Source: Deltaproteobacteria bacterium HGW-Deltaproteobacteria-15
GTDB lineage: Bacteria > Desulfobacterota > DSM-4660 > Desulfatiglandales > HGW-15
Length of the DNA stretch: 64,000 nucleotides
Assembly (NCBI GenBank): GCA_002840535.1
Contig: PHBH01000018.1
Location: forward strand, 1-64,000
Direction of reading: 5' to 3'
The notes beneath the pieces are model-generated. The model saw only the letters and a list, made by a program, of their open reading frames with translations. It did not search any database and had not been told where the DNA came from. Made by a program: the position numbers and the translations under genes. Position 1 is the first letter of the stretch. Every line of letters begins with the position of its first letter. Below, piece after piece: positions 24,035 to 32,038 of this stretch.

Positions 24035-25393
24035 TTATTGTGAGGCGCTGTCCGGCGCACTCTTTTTCCTTTGCAGCAACCGTTTATGCGCAATTCTTTC
24101 GAAGAGATTTCTAATGGCCGGGAATTTCACAAAATCTTCTCCGGAAATGCGGTGGAGCACCAGTTCCGAATCGGCAATCACCGTGGCATTTCTCACGTTT
24201 TCAGTGGGAAAGTAAGCCATCTCGCCGAATACGTCGCCTTCATTGACGACTGCGATGACTCTTCCTTCCGCGTCTACTACCCGTACTCTCCCCTTTGCCA
24301 GGAAATATACCCCGTCAGGCCTTGAACCCTTCTCGATGATCACCTCTTCCTTTTCCCGCCACTCCAATCGAAAACTCTGTTCCCAATCCGTGTTCAGGAC
24401 GAAGGTGTCAAAGAACTCACGATCGAGGGATTTGAGGAGATCTTGCGATAGCCGGAAAAGCTGGACCCCCAGTGGAGCACTGCCGCTCTTGGTGTCGAGT
24501 TTCATTCCGGCCGAGATGAAATCGGAAGTGGGTAAGCTGTGCTCGCCGATGTACCCGAGCACTCTTTCGGTCGCGATGTCTTTGCGGCCCGTCGCTTCCC
24601 TGAACAACCTTTCCGCCTGATACAATTTCTCTCTTGCCTTCGGGAAATCGGGCTTTATGCCACGTTTTTCGTTTCCACAGAAGTACTCGATCGCCGTATT
24701 CTTGATCTGCACATACTGGAGCAGTTTCTCTTCATCGACGTCCACGGGACACCTGTGTATCCCCGGTTTGTCCACGGTAAAGATATGTATGGGGTGATTG
24801 AAACCCTTGGGCGTGATCTTTCCGACACAGGAGATGTATTTCAGATCGTCTCCCTGCGCCAATGCAACATTGCGGTCCATGAGAATGGAAGTTCCAAAGT
24901 GGCCGCAGAGGTCCTGAAGCCTGCTTGCAGCCGTATAACTGTTCCCGAACCGCACAGTCTGGCCGTCGTATTGGAGCTCGATGATTCCTCCGGAATAAAG
25001 ACCGATGTGGGTGCGGGCGACTCTTTCCGATGCGATCTCGTCCAGGAGCTTGAGAGCCGCCCTCAAGGCGCGGACGCTCTTTTCATTCTCTCCTTCCGAC
25101 GGCTTTGACTCGAAAACACACGCCGCAGCATCACCGGCAATGTGGTCGACGTGCTGGGCCCCCTTGGCCTCGTCGAGAACGATCGATTCCAGTTTTCTGC
25201 GATAGGCGATGAGGAAATCCGCCATCTCTCTCGGCGTCATTCCCGCTGTCGTCTGGCTAAATCCCACCATGTCGGTAAAAAGAAGAGTGACCTCCTTTTC
25301 GACCGGCTGCGGTTCCACACCAGGGAATTCTTTCTTTCTGCTTCTCTTCACCTTATGATCCGCCCAACACTCTTGCTTCGCTCGTTTTTGCAT
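24035..25393 (-). CDS. Class III nucleotide cyclase-like protein with C-terminal cNMP-binding domain
   Basis: A 452-residue protein. The class III cyclase homology domain (about 30-215) keeps both metal aspartates (LFTDMVGFS and HIAGDAA) and the Arg of AASRLQDL. The purine-specifying Lys position reads Asp/His (VDHIAGD) and the usual Asn before the Arg is Thr, so substrate or activity may differ. A helical middle (about 220-320, AREKLYQAERLF) leads to a cNMP-binding beta-roll (about 325-440, GDVFGEMAYFPTENVRNATV). A cyclase joined to a cNMP domain suggests feedback by its own product. The start codon lies in a strong hairpin; GTG at residue 15 is an alternative. Confidence 0.8.
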   Translation of the reverse strand: MQKRAKQECWADHKVKRSRKKEFPGVEPQPVEKEVTLLFTDMVGFSQTTAGMTPREMADFLIAYRRKLESIVLDEAKGAQHVDHIAGDAAACVFESKPSEGENEKSVRALRAALKLLDEIASERVARTHIGLYSGGIIELQYDGQTVRFGNSYTAASRLQDLCGHFGTSILMDRNVALAQGDDLKYISCVGKITPKGFNHPIHIFTVDKPGIHRCPVDVDEEKLLQYVQIKNTAIEYFCGNEKRGIKPDFPKAREKLYQAERLFREATGRKDIATERVLGYIGEHSLPTSDFISAGMKLDTKSGSAPLGVQLFRLSQDLLKSLDREFFDTFVLNTDWEQSFRLEWREKEEVIIEKGSRPDGVYFLAKGRVRVVDAEGRVIAVVNEGDVFGEMAYFPTENVRNATVIADSELVLHRISGEDFVKFPAIRNLFERIAHKRLLQRKKSAPDSASQ

Positions 25394-25419
25394 CCAAAGA
25401 GTCTATGCAAAAAACGAGC
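25380..25419. promoter_or_regulatory. Inverted repeat over the cyclase start codon
   Basis: GCTCGTTTTTGCAT (25380-25393) and ATGCAAAAAACGAGC (25405-25419) pair with one extra base, around an 11-nt loop. On the minus-strand mRNA this hairpin contains the annotated ATG, so it could limit initiation. Confidence 0.45.
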
Positions 25420-25665
25420 CTTATGGCTCTGGAGGAGGAAATTTACAGGACCTGAGGATAAAGGTCAAGACGGTTGGCACGAAAGAATCCATCCATTTTC
25501 CTGCTTGAACCCTCTTAGCTCTTGTGTCATCATCTTGCCTCCTTCAGTCTCTACCCTTAGGAAGCAGAAATGAGGTCCGCAATGCCCGTTGCCTGCTTTT
25601 CTTTCAGCCTGTCGCAATTGCCATTCCGTATAACGAGTGACGATTCTTTCTTGTAGGAGGAAGCC

Positions 25666-26760
25666 ATGCCCAGAGGTATGAAGATTGCTGTCAACATGGG
25701 TGGAGGAGATGCACCGGGTCTGAATGCGGTGACAGAGGCGGTGGTGCTATCCGCTTACAACAGAAATTGGGACGTATACGGCATCAAAAACAGTTATCAG
25801 GGACTCCTCGACACGGACGAAATCGTCCATCTTACCCCCGAAAAAGTCTGGCACATTGCGAGCCTCGGAGGCACAATCCTCGGCACTACAAACAAGGGCA
25901 ACCCTTTTAGGATGCCCATTACCAACATGGCTGGGGAGACGGAGATCCGAGATGTCTCGGACAAGGTGGTGGATAATTTCAAGCGCCTCCGCTTCGATTG
26001 TCTTGTGGCCGTGGGCGGGGACGGGAGCCTGAAGATTGCCTATGATTTCTTCAAGAAGGGCATTCCCGTGATAGGAGTGCCAAAGACCATTGACAACGAC
26101 CTTGCAGCGACGGTGATCACATTCGGCTTTGACACGGCTGTAGGTATTGCGACGGAAGCCATTGACCGTCTCCATTCCACAGCAAGGTCCCACGAACGCG
26201 TCATGGTGGTGGAGGTCATGGGCCGGCACGCAGGTTGGATCGCCTTGAACAGCGGGATTTCGGGAGCGGCGGATGTCATTCTCATTCCGGAGATCCCCTT
26301 TGACATGAAGAAGGTATGCGACCACATCATGGAAGGGGAATTGCGAGGGCAGCGCTATGCCATTGTGGTGGCGGCGGAAGGGGCGGCGCCCGCAGGAGGC
26401 CGGGCTCTGGACAAGGGCGCCGGCGAAGTAGGGCGCCAGGACGTGCTTCTTGGCGGCGTGGGAGAGTATGTGGCCCGGGAGATAGCCAGGTGCACGGGAA
26501 AAGACACGCGCTCCCTGGTTCTCGGGCACCTGCAGAGAGGGGGCTCTCCCACCACCTTTGACCGTCTTCTGTCCCTGCGTTTCGGGGCCGCAGCTGTTCG
26601 CTTCATCGCGGAAGGGAAATTCGGCAGCATGGTCGCACTGGACCCGCCGGAAGTGAAAGCCATTCCCCTGGAGCAGGTGATCGGGGGCATCAAGCGCATC
26701 CCCCTTGAATCGGATACCATCCAAACCGCAAGAGAGATCGGCATCTGCCTGGGGGATTAG
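25666..26760 (+). CDS. pfkA: 6-phosphofructokinase
   Basis: A 364-residue PFK. Motifs are GGGDAPGLNA (nucleotide or PPi site), AVGGDGSLKIA, catalytic PKTIDNDL, EVMGRHAGWIAL, and LGHLQRGGSPTTFDR. The residue after GGD is Gly, as in ATP-dependent enzymes, but the TIDND motif is preceded by Lys, as in PPi-dependent enzymes. This hybrid set occurs in the so-called group III PFKs; phosphoryl donor choice is uncertain, with ATP more likely. It works in glycolysis in the cytoplasm. A damaged copy of its last about 105 bp lies at 29560-29668. Confidence 0.93.
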   Translation: MPRGMKIAVNMGGGDAPGLNAVTEAVVLSAYNRNWDVYGIKNSYQGLLDTDEIVHLTPEKVWHIASLGGTILGTTNKGNPFRMPITNMAGETEIRDVSDKVVDNFKRLRFDCLVAVGGDGSLKIAYDFFKKGIPVIGVPKTIDNDLAATVITFGFDTAVGIATEAIDRLHSTARSHERVMVVEVMGRHAGWIALNSGISGAADVILIPEIPFDMKKVCDHIMEGELRGQRYAIVVAAEGAAPAGGRALDKGAGEVGRQDVLLGGVGEYVAREIARCTGKDTRSLVLGHLQRGGSPTTFDRLLSLRFGAAAVRFIAEGKFGSMVALDPPEVKAIPLEQVIGGIKRIPLESDTIQTAREIGICLGD

Positions 26761-26772
26761 ATCAGCTTGGAA

Positions 26773-26862
26773 ATGAATAGGCGCAAGAAGTGGGTCTGGA
26801 TGCTGATCATTTCAGCAATCATTCTTTTCTGGATAATAAAGATCGTTTTCCTGAGGCCATGA
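26773..26862 (+). CDS. Possible 29-aa single-pass membrane peptide
   Basis: ATG at 26773, 12 bp after the pfkA stop, encodes a basic start (MNRRKKW), one hydrophobic helix (MLIISAIILFWIIKIVF) and a short end. The positive-inside topology is typical of small membrane proteins. The ribosome site is weak (TTGGAA), so it may depend on coupling to pfkA. No family recognised. Confidence 0.35.
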   Translation: MNRRKKWVWMLIISAIILFWIIKIVFLRP

Positions 26863-26906
26863 ACACTTGCTCAAATTGTGTATGAATCACGACATTCCAT
26901 GGGGTC

Positions 26907-27104
26907 TCAAGGCCAAGGAGTCCTTGCGGAGATGGTTTCAGGTTGGGCTTTTCGCTCATCCAATTCCAGAGAGACAGATGGTCGTCCATTACCCTGGAGA
27001 GCAGCAAGCGCTTGATCAAGCTTTTTGATCTGCTCCACTATCTCCTCTAATTGTTCCTGATAATAACACCGCTTCTCTTCCAGCTTCTGGATTACGTCCT
27101 CCAT
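26907..27104 (-). CDS. Small coiled-coil protein, 65 aa
   Basis: It starts at ATG 27104 with a strong AAGGAGGGGAGGG upstream. Residues 1-38 (MEDVIQKLEEKRCYYQEQLE onward) form a heptad-like coiled coil; the rest is polar and probably unstructured. The good ribosome site and biased composition support a real gene. Function unknown. Confidence 0.5.
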   Translation of the reverse strand: MEDVIQKLEEKRCYYQEQLEEIVEQIKKLDQALAALQGNGRPSVSLELDERKAQPETISARTPWP

Positions 27105-27300
27105 ACCCTCCCCTCCTTCTTACTCATATATAGCCAGTCTGTTACTGAATTCAACTTTCGGAACATGATCGGGAAATTGCGTCTGGATAACAAAGGCGAG
27201 GAGGGTCTGGAATACCGGAGGATAGATCGGCGTGAATGCAGCAGGTGGGCTCTGGGGTGTGATGGCGCACAACACTGAATGTCTTGGAATATCTTGAGGC

Positions 27301-28692
27301 CTACTCCAAGTAAATTACAGCGCCTCCTCCTGTCTTGCTCGGAATGAAATAGAAACTCCCCTGATCCGTAGAAAAGGTCAGATCTTCTCCATAGGCAGTG
27401 CCCGCACTGTTGGTCGCATAGGCCCTCACGTGATAGGTTGTGTCGGCAGTGAGCCCTGTCATGGAACTGGTGAACTCCCCCACCCCTGTGCCGTCTTGCG
27501 TGCGGCTGTTGCCGGTGGTCGGATTTGGCGAGGTGTTCCAGCAAACCCCTCGCTCTGTCACCAGGCCCCCGCCTTCCGAGGTAATATTCCCGCCGGTCTC
27601 GGCGCTGTTGGTGGTGATGTTCGTCACCGCCGTGGTCGTGACGGTCGGCAGACTCTTCTCCAGTTGGAGAACCGTCACCCCAAAGTGCGCCATTTCTGAA
27701 TAGGACCCGCCCCAGGCCATTTCATGATCGCTGTTGTCCCAAGTGTTGTGAAGATAGACGATCGTGACGGAGTCATTGTAGCCGAACCCGAGCATGGTAT
27801 GGCCCACGACGTGGATGAGAACGGGGCGGCCGGCGTCGATTTCCGCCTTGTACTCGGCGAAGGTGAACCCCTGGGTATTACCGTTATATCCGTAGATATA
27901 CTGTGAAAAGTTCGATACGACCTGGTAACCTCTCGACTCGACAAAAAGCTTCAGCCCGTGGCACCCGTCACGATCTGTGGGCTCAGACCCTGTATAATCG
28001 AATAGTCGGGCTCCATCAGGATAATAATAGAATGATGTACTTCCGTCTGTATTGCCAAATGCAGACTGACTCGTTCCCATGTAGTCAGCTGTGCACTCAC
28101 CTTGGATGTGCTCGGCCCAGTTCCCGATGAAAGGGTCCGGGTCGGAGTTCCCGGACATTATCCAGTAATCATCCACATGCCCATAGATCACGCGGCCATC
28201 CAGACCTGAGCGAGTGGCACTGAGGGGGCACTGGGCACGGTCTTCTCCACTGATCGTAACATGGGGCCACGCAGCGTTGGTCATTGGGAACACGCCGTCG
28301 TTGGCAGGCCCGCTATACATATTGGAGTAACCCACGTTGTCATAATAGCCAAACATCATGGCGGCGGAGGTCGCCGAGCAGCCAAAAGCCCATTCCAGGG
28401 CGGGCACACTCGAAAGCGTGTTGGTGCCTGCGGCAGCGCTTTGCACCGGCAATTGAACCGCCCTCGCTTTGACGATGGCGGGCGGTCTGCCGGGGACGAT
28501 CACCTTGTCGACCAGCTTGCCGTTCCATACAAATCGATCCACTACATACGGGTTGGTTGTTTGTATCCCGTACTGATTGAGAGGTATCTTGATGCCGGCA
28601 TTTTCCTGTGAGAGTGCCGGCCCGACACAGAGCAAGCATCCTAAAAGAAACAGCGTAATATAGAAAAAAAGGTTCCTGGGCAGTTTACCCAA
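27301..28692 (-). CDS. Secreted C39-like cysteine peptidase with fibronectin-like repeat
   Basis: A 463-residue exported protein. With TTG at 28692 (GGGAAGGAAAGAG upstream) it starts MGKLPRNLFF, followed by a signal peptide to about residue 29. The main domain (about 85-355) fits the papain-like C39_2 family: Cys in EWAFGCSATSAAMMFGYYD, His in VLIHVVGHTMLGFGY, Asn/Asp in YLHNTWDNSDHEM. A C-terminal beta domain (TGLTADTTYHVRAYATNSAG) resembles fibronectin type III-like repeats in secreted proteins. It probably degrades or processes extracellular protein. It is 13 bp downstream of the gene at 28706 and likely co-transcribed. Confidence 0.75.
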   Translation of the reverse strand: MGKLPRNLFFYITLFLLGCLLCVGPALSQENAGIKIPLNQYGIQTTNPYVVDRFVWNGKLVDKVIVPGRPPAIVKARAVQLPVQSAAAGTNTLSSVPALEWAFGCSATSAAMMFGYYDNVGYSNMYSGPANDGVFPMTNAAWPHVTISGEDRAQCPLSATRSGLDGRVIYGHVDDYWIMSGNSDPDPFIGNWAEHIQGECTADYMGTSQSAFGNTDGSTSFYYYPDGARLFDYTGSEPTDRDGCHGLKLFVESRGYQVVSNFSQYIYGYNGNTQGFTFAEYKAEIDAGRPVLIHVVGHTMLGFGYNDSVTIVYLHNTWDNSDHEMAWGGSYSEMAHFGVTVLQLEKSLPTVTTTAVTNITTNSAETGGNITSEGGGLVTERGVCWNTSPNPTTGNSRTQDGTGVGEFTSSMTGLTADTTYHVRAYATNSAGTAYGEDLTFSTDQGSFYFIPSKTGGGAVIYLE

Positions 28693-28705
28693 ACTCTTTC
28701 CTTCC

Positions 28706-29404
28706 CTAATGGGCTGATTTCTGCAACAGGCCAATTAGACCCACAAAACGATCTTCAGATTCTGCATAATGACTCATGTCTTCAGCAAATTTGAAATAGA
28801 GAGATTTGATGCCACCACTTTCTATCAAGAACTCACAGAGGTGTTTGTCATAGGTACCGGAACCCAGGGGTTTATACACATGAGTCCCTTCTGTCTTCTC
28901 AAGGAGGACGACTATCCGCACACCCGTTGAATATTGACCATGATAGGTGCTTGGCCCGGCCCCTCTGCGAACGATCATCCCCTGGCCATCCTTGCCGTCG
29001 ACCTTTGGCAAAGGAGCATTTGGATCCAAATAGGATTCTTTAATTATGAGGTGCTCACCTTCAATTCTGCCTTGCAATATCTTTTCGATGGACAAGAAGG
29101 CTTCTACTTCTCTCTGAGCTTTCCCATCGAATACTTGTTCGGTTTCACGAACCTCACCGATTTTGCCGACCACGATGAGATCCGCCAAGGATATGAGCTC
29201 TTTGAATTTTGGAAGATTTAAAGGAGGAGGGGGAGGTTGCATAGCGTAACCTGCCTTAAGAATGGGAAGTAGCACGGCCAACGCCAAAAACGCCGCCTTT
29301 ATTGCCGGTTTTATTGACGGGACGCCCAAAGACAACAACTTACATATCAGTCGACGCTTTTCCATGAGACTTTTGGTATGGGCCATATTTGGTCGACATG
29401 GCAC
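28706..29404 (-). CDS. Exported hypothetical protein, 232 aa
   Basis: A hydrophobic segment (about residues 37-54, AAFLALAVLLPILKAGYA) after a long basic start suggests export, with cleavage near YAMQ. Proline-rich PPPPPLNLPKF follows, then a mixed alpha/beta domain (ADLIVVGKIGEVRETEQVF) of a type often seen in bacterial secreted proteins of unknown function. The start is uncertain (GTG at 29404; ATGs at 29386 and 29365), as none has a good ribosome site. It is in an operon with the C39-like peptidase. Confidence 0.55.
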   Translation of the reverse strand: MPCRPNMAHTKSLMEKRRLICKLLSLGVPSIKPAIKAAFLALAVLLPILKAGYAMQPPPPPLNLPKFKELISLADLIVVGKIGEVRETEQVFDGKAQREVEAFLSIEKILQGRIEGEHLIIKESYLDPNAPLPKVDGKDGQGMIVRRGAGPSTYHGQYSTGVRIVVLLEKTEGTHVYKPLGSGTYDKHLCEFLIESGGIKSLYFKFAEDMSHYAESEDRFVGLIGLLQKSAH

Positions 29405-29559
29405 GGTAAATTAGGGTTGTCATTACTGGCGGGTAATTGCCCTCTTATAGCTCCGCTTCGTTAAACAGTCAATGAACTGGGTAGGTCCTGATCCTGTGAA
29501 GGTGCAGAAGGGAGGTAGAACTTTCATGGAGTAGAGCCAAGAGAAAACGAGGCATTGCG

Positions 29560-29668
29560 CGGAAGTAAAAGCCATTCCGCTGGAGCAGGCGATCGGGGCA
29601 TCAAGCGCATCCCCCTTGAATCGGATACCATCCAAACCGCAAAAATATCGGCATCTGCCGGGCGGTCA
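29560..29668 (+). pseudogene. Duplicated, decayed 3' fragment of pfkA
   Basis: About 105 bp repeats positions 26649-26753 of pfkA, including a stretch of over 45 identical bases (GGGGCATCAAGCGCATCCCC onward). There is a 1-bp deletion and several substitutions. It is not translatable as PFK. The surrounding 29405-29746 stretch holds no other gene, suggesting a rearranged zone. Confidence 0.8.
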
Positions 29669-29687
29669 TGCGTCTTGTAGACAATTA

Positions 29688-29728
29688 CCGCGGCGGAAAG
29701 ATTCAGGTAAATCTTTTCGAGGCCGCGG
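29688..29728 (-). terminator. Strong hairpin downstream of the 98-aa gene
   Basis: CCGCGGC (29688-29694) pairs with GCCGCGG (29722-29728), extended inward by GAAAGATT/AATCTTTTC. There is no T run, so it is a structural 3' end rather than a textbook intrinsic terminator. Confidence 0.35.
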
Positions 29729-29746
29729 AGGTATTTCTTACCCGGT

Positions 29747-30043
29747 TCAATCGAATTCGCCGATGGGTCGCACAAAGGTATAGGAACCTGGTTCCTTGAC
29801 CAGATAATGTCCCGCTTTGCTCAGTCGCTCTGCAGACCACACGGTAAAGGGAAGACTCGCCACAAAAGCGACGCAACCGATCGCTGTCGCGGCCAAGCTC
29901 AGCGGCCGCACGACGACCAGGTCGGCAACCATGGCTGCACCGTCCCCTTCATGGGAAACCTGGGCCGAGGCAGGCGCTGTCCAAGCGATGACTACAAAAA
30001 ACAAGATTCCAAATACAATTCCTTTACGATTCAGATTGTACAT
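29747..30043 (-). CDS. Small exported hypothetical protein, 98 aa
   Basis: Start at 30043 with GGAGGTGTGAA upstream. A signal peptide (residues 1-27, ending APASAQ) leads to a short mature protein. That contains a hydrophobic segment (RPLSLAATAIGCVAFVASLPF) and ends in YTFVRPIGEFD. Similar short proteins with VVRP...FTRPLGEFD-type ends are, as I recall, common and sometimes mislabelled as multidrug transporters. Probably in or at the inner membrane; function unknown. Confidence 0.6.
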   Translation of the reverse strand: MYNLNRKGIVFGILFFVVIAWTAPASAQVSHEGDGAAMVADLVVVRPLSLAATAIGCVAFVASLPFTVWSAERLSKAGHYLVKEPGSYTFVRPIGEFD

Positions 30044-30100
30044 TTCACACCTCCTGAAGGGTAAATGATGTGCTTGCAAAAAAAATACCAAGTTCTTGAG

Positions 30101-30185
30101 TGCCTGGGACGAGACTTGAACTCGTACAGGGCTAGGCCCCGAGGGATTTTAAGTCCCTTGCGTCTACCCGTTCCGCCACCCAGGC
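30101..30185 (-). tRNA. tRNA-Leu (anticodon TAA)
   Basis: A class II tRNA with a long variable arm. The acceptor is GCCTGGG/CCCAGGC, the anticodon stem-loop GGGA-CTTAAAA-TCCC and the T arm contains GAGTTCAAGTCTC. CCA is not encoded. It reads UUA codons. Confidence 0.93.
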
Positions 30186-30406
30186 AAAGTACTTATTCCA
30201 CTGGGATTAAATACTTAGATGCTGAAACAACAGGTTGCACAATCAGCAATTAGTATCATGTGCCCACAAATTGCAATGAATTTTCATTGGGAAACCAATG
30301 CAATCCACTCGGTAGACTAACAAGGCACAAGCCCTAAATCAAGGAGTTTGCCCAACCTTATGCGATGTCGAAGCAGCCTCCAGACGAGTTTGCCGGTCAG
30401 CGGCGC

Positions 30407-30871
30407 TCAGTGAAAATGGGCAGGCAGTTCGTCGTGTTCATGTTCAGGCACACGGTGATATTCCCCCCCTGACGCGTTTGCGGGATCGACATGGATGGTG
30501 GCATTGGAGAGATACCTCAACTGATGCAACAGATGGTGTCGCACCTCTTTTACGATCTCATGGCCGCTCTCAACAGAGAGTCCCGGATCTACTGCAACAT
30601 TCAGCTCTGCATGAAGCCTGTGCCCGAGCCATCTCACCCGTACCTCGGAAATGTCCCTTACCCCAGGCGTATGGCTTACGGCGTGTCTGATTTCCCCTGT
30701 GACCTCCGGGTCCACCCTGTCAAGCATGCGAGTAAAGATGGATTTGCCGGATTCCCATACAATCCTGAGAATGGCAAGGGTAATCAGCAGGCCCACGATG
30801 GGGTCCGCCAGGGGATAGCCCAGCCAAACCCCCAGAGCCCAAAAGAGAACGGCCAGACGGGTATCTGGCAC
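30407..30871 (-). pseudogene. 5'-truncated cation diffusion facilitator (CDF) transporter
   Basis: The 154 codons from a GTG at 30871 match only the end of a CDF metal exporter: TM5-6 (GVWLGYPLADPIVGLLITLAI) and the cytoplasmic domain (HTPGVRDISEVRVRWLGHRL, ATIHVDP). The first four membrane helices and their metal-site residues are absent. Upstream sequence in frame does not resemble a CDF and reaches a stop, then the adjacent DUF6064 gene. The break is probably a deletion near 30860. It is unlikely to transport metal. Confidence 0.75.
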
Positions 30872-30905
30872 AAGAAGGAAATTGCCGCCACAAAGGAATT
30901 CCTCT

Positions 30906-31568
30906 TTATTCCTGTGCCTTCAGAAATACCGGCCCTTTCCGGTCGCGGACCAGCAGGAGGGTCGTTCCGGCCAATCCGGCGATAAACAGGCCATAGTCTT
31001 CATAAACCCTCAAGGTTACGGCAGCGCTCAGTCCAATCACCGCCCACAAAAGGGGAATAACGAGAAGATGTTTGGGAACACGGCCGCGTGTCAGCAGCAG
31101 CAGGCCGAACGTGAAGATGGTGGAAGGGCAAGGGGCTACGCCGAATGCCGGAGAGTGCGGCCATGAGTGACCCGCGAGGGTTCCCAAAAGAGGATAGAGC
31201 GCCATGGCGTAGAATATGAAGAGACCCCCTGTCAGCGAATAGCCATCCCTTGAAAACCCGAAGACCAGATTGCCTCTCAGGACGCCATTCCAGAAGAACA
31301 GAAGCCCCTGAACAACAAACACTATGCCGAACAGGAATGCCCCCTTGTTGATCATGCTGAAAAACCCTATGTGATAGACGATCCCGTTCCACATCCACAT
31401 GAGGGAGACAATCGCGCTGATCACGCGGTCTGCATTGCGTGGCCCTGCAAAAAGCATGTAAATCGCTGATGCTCCAGCGAGGTAAGCGAGTATTTGCATG
31501 GGCCAGATGGCCAGGTTGTAGCTCTGAAAAACGGACAGGAATTCATCTACTGTAAACGGCAGTCTCAT
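30906..31568 (-). CDS. DUF6064 family membrane protein
   Basis: A 220-residue integral membrane protein with about six hydrophobic helices. Family-like features are LPFTVDEFLSVFQSYNLAIW at the start, MWMWNGIVYHIGFFSMIN in the middle and GVAPCPSTIFTFGLLLL later. The family is uncharacterised and often lies near metal transporters, consistent with the CDF fragment downstream. It follows a small gene on the same strand whose end it overlaps by 26 bp. Confidence 0.75.
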   Translation of the reverse strand: MRLPFTVDEFLSVFQSYNLAIWPMQILAYLAGASAIYMLFAGPRNADRVISAIVSLMWMWNGIVYHIGFFSMINKGAFLFGIVFVVQGLLFFWNGVLRGNLVFGFSRDGYSLTGGLFIFYAMALYPLLGTLAGHSWPHSPAFGVAPCPSTIFTFGLLLLTRGRVPKHLLVIPLLWAVIGLSAAVTLRVYEDYGLFIAGLAGTTLLLVRDRKGPVFLKAQE

Positions 31569-31851
31569 CTTCTTCTTCCTCCATCCATACGTTGTGATCG
31601 GTCAGCCCGTAATCCTTGAGGACCCGGGCCAGGCATACGCCCAACTCGCTTCCGCCTGAGGGCAGTCCTTCAATTTGCCATTCCAAATGAATGCTGAAAT
31701 CGGATGCAGGCAGGCCGGCCCGTGAGAAGACCCTGGCGCTCCTCAAGCCATCCCATTGGGCGGCCTTCCTGAGAGAGAACAACAGTCGGGTTATATCCCG
31801 GTAAGGGGTGGCCCCGCCTATTCGAACACGGATGATTTCTGTCCAGTTCAC
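31543..31851 (-). CDS. Small hypothetical protein, 102 aa
   Basis: The start GTG at 31851 has GGGAGGAAACGC upstream; the longer frame to 31923 has no good site. A soluble alpha/beta protein (VNWTEIIRVRIGG; SIHLEWQIEGLPSGGSELG) whose pattern could be a ferredoxin-like or dimeric alpha-beta-barrel domain. It ends in an acidic tail. It overlaps the start of the DUF6064 gene by 26 bp, so the pair is coupled. Function unknown. Confidence 0.5.
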   Translation of the reverse strand: MNWTEIIRVRIGGATPYRDITRLLFSLRKAAQWDGLRSARVFSRAGLPASDFSIHLEWQIEGLPSGGSELGVCLARVLKDYGLTDHNVWMEEEEDETAVYSR

Positions 31852-31955
31852 GACTGCGTTTCCTCCCGGCGAAGTTGCCCCATTCGGTTGCCAGAAACGT
31901 GCCGAAATGATTTGTGGCCTCAAATCATATCCTTGTGTATTCTTGGTCTTTGTCT

Positions 31956-32022
31956 CCGCCAGATAAGGTGGAATTCACCGCCATATCTGGCGGCTATTGG
32001 CCAATGCCGCCAAATACGGAGG
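31956..32022. promoter_or_regulatory. Three tandem palindromic operator-like sites
   Basis: CCGCCAGATAAGGTGG (31956-31971), CCGCCATATCTGGCGG (31978-31993) and CCGCCAAATACGGAGG (32007-32022) share the pattern CCGCC-N6-GG(T/C/A)GG. They lie directly upstream of the sigma-54 activator start (32039). Sites 1 and 2 are 22 bp apart, about two helical turns. They are likely binding sites for the activator itself or another dimeric regulator. Confidence 0.6.
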
Positions 32023-32038
32023 CGAAGGAGGGAAGGAG

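Noticed and set aside
25473..25490. Sigma-54 promoter (TTGGCACG...)
   Set aside because: The -24 half is good, but the -12 GC is missing at the required spacing.
25747..26724. 325-aa minus-strand frame over pfkA
   Set aside because: Shadow of pfkA. Its recurrence at 29423-29635 only reflects the duplicated pfkA end.
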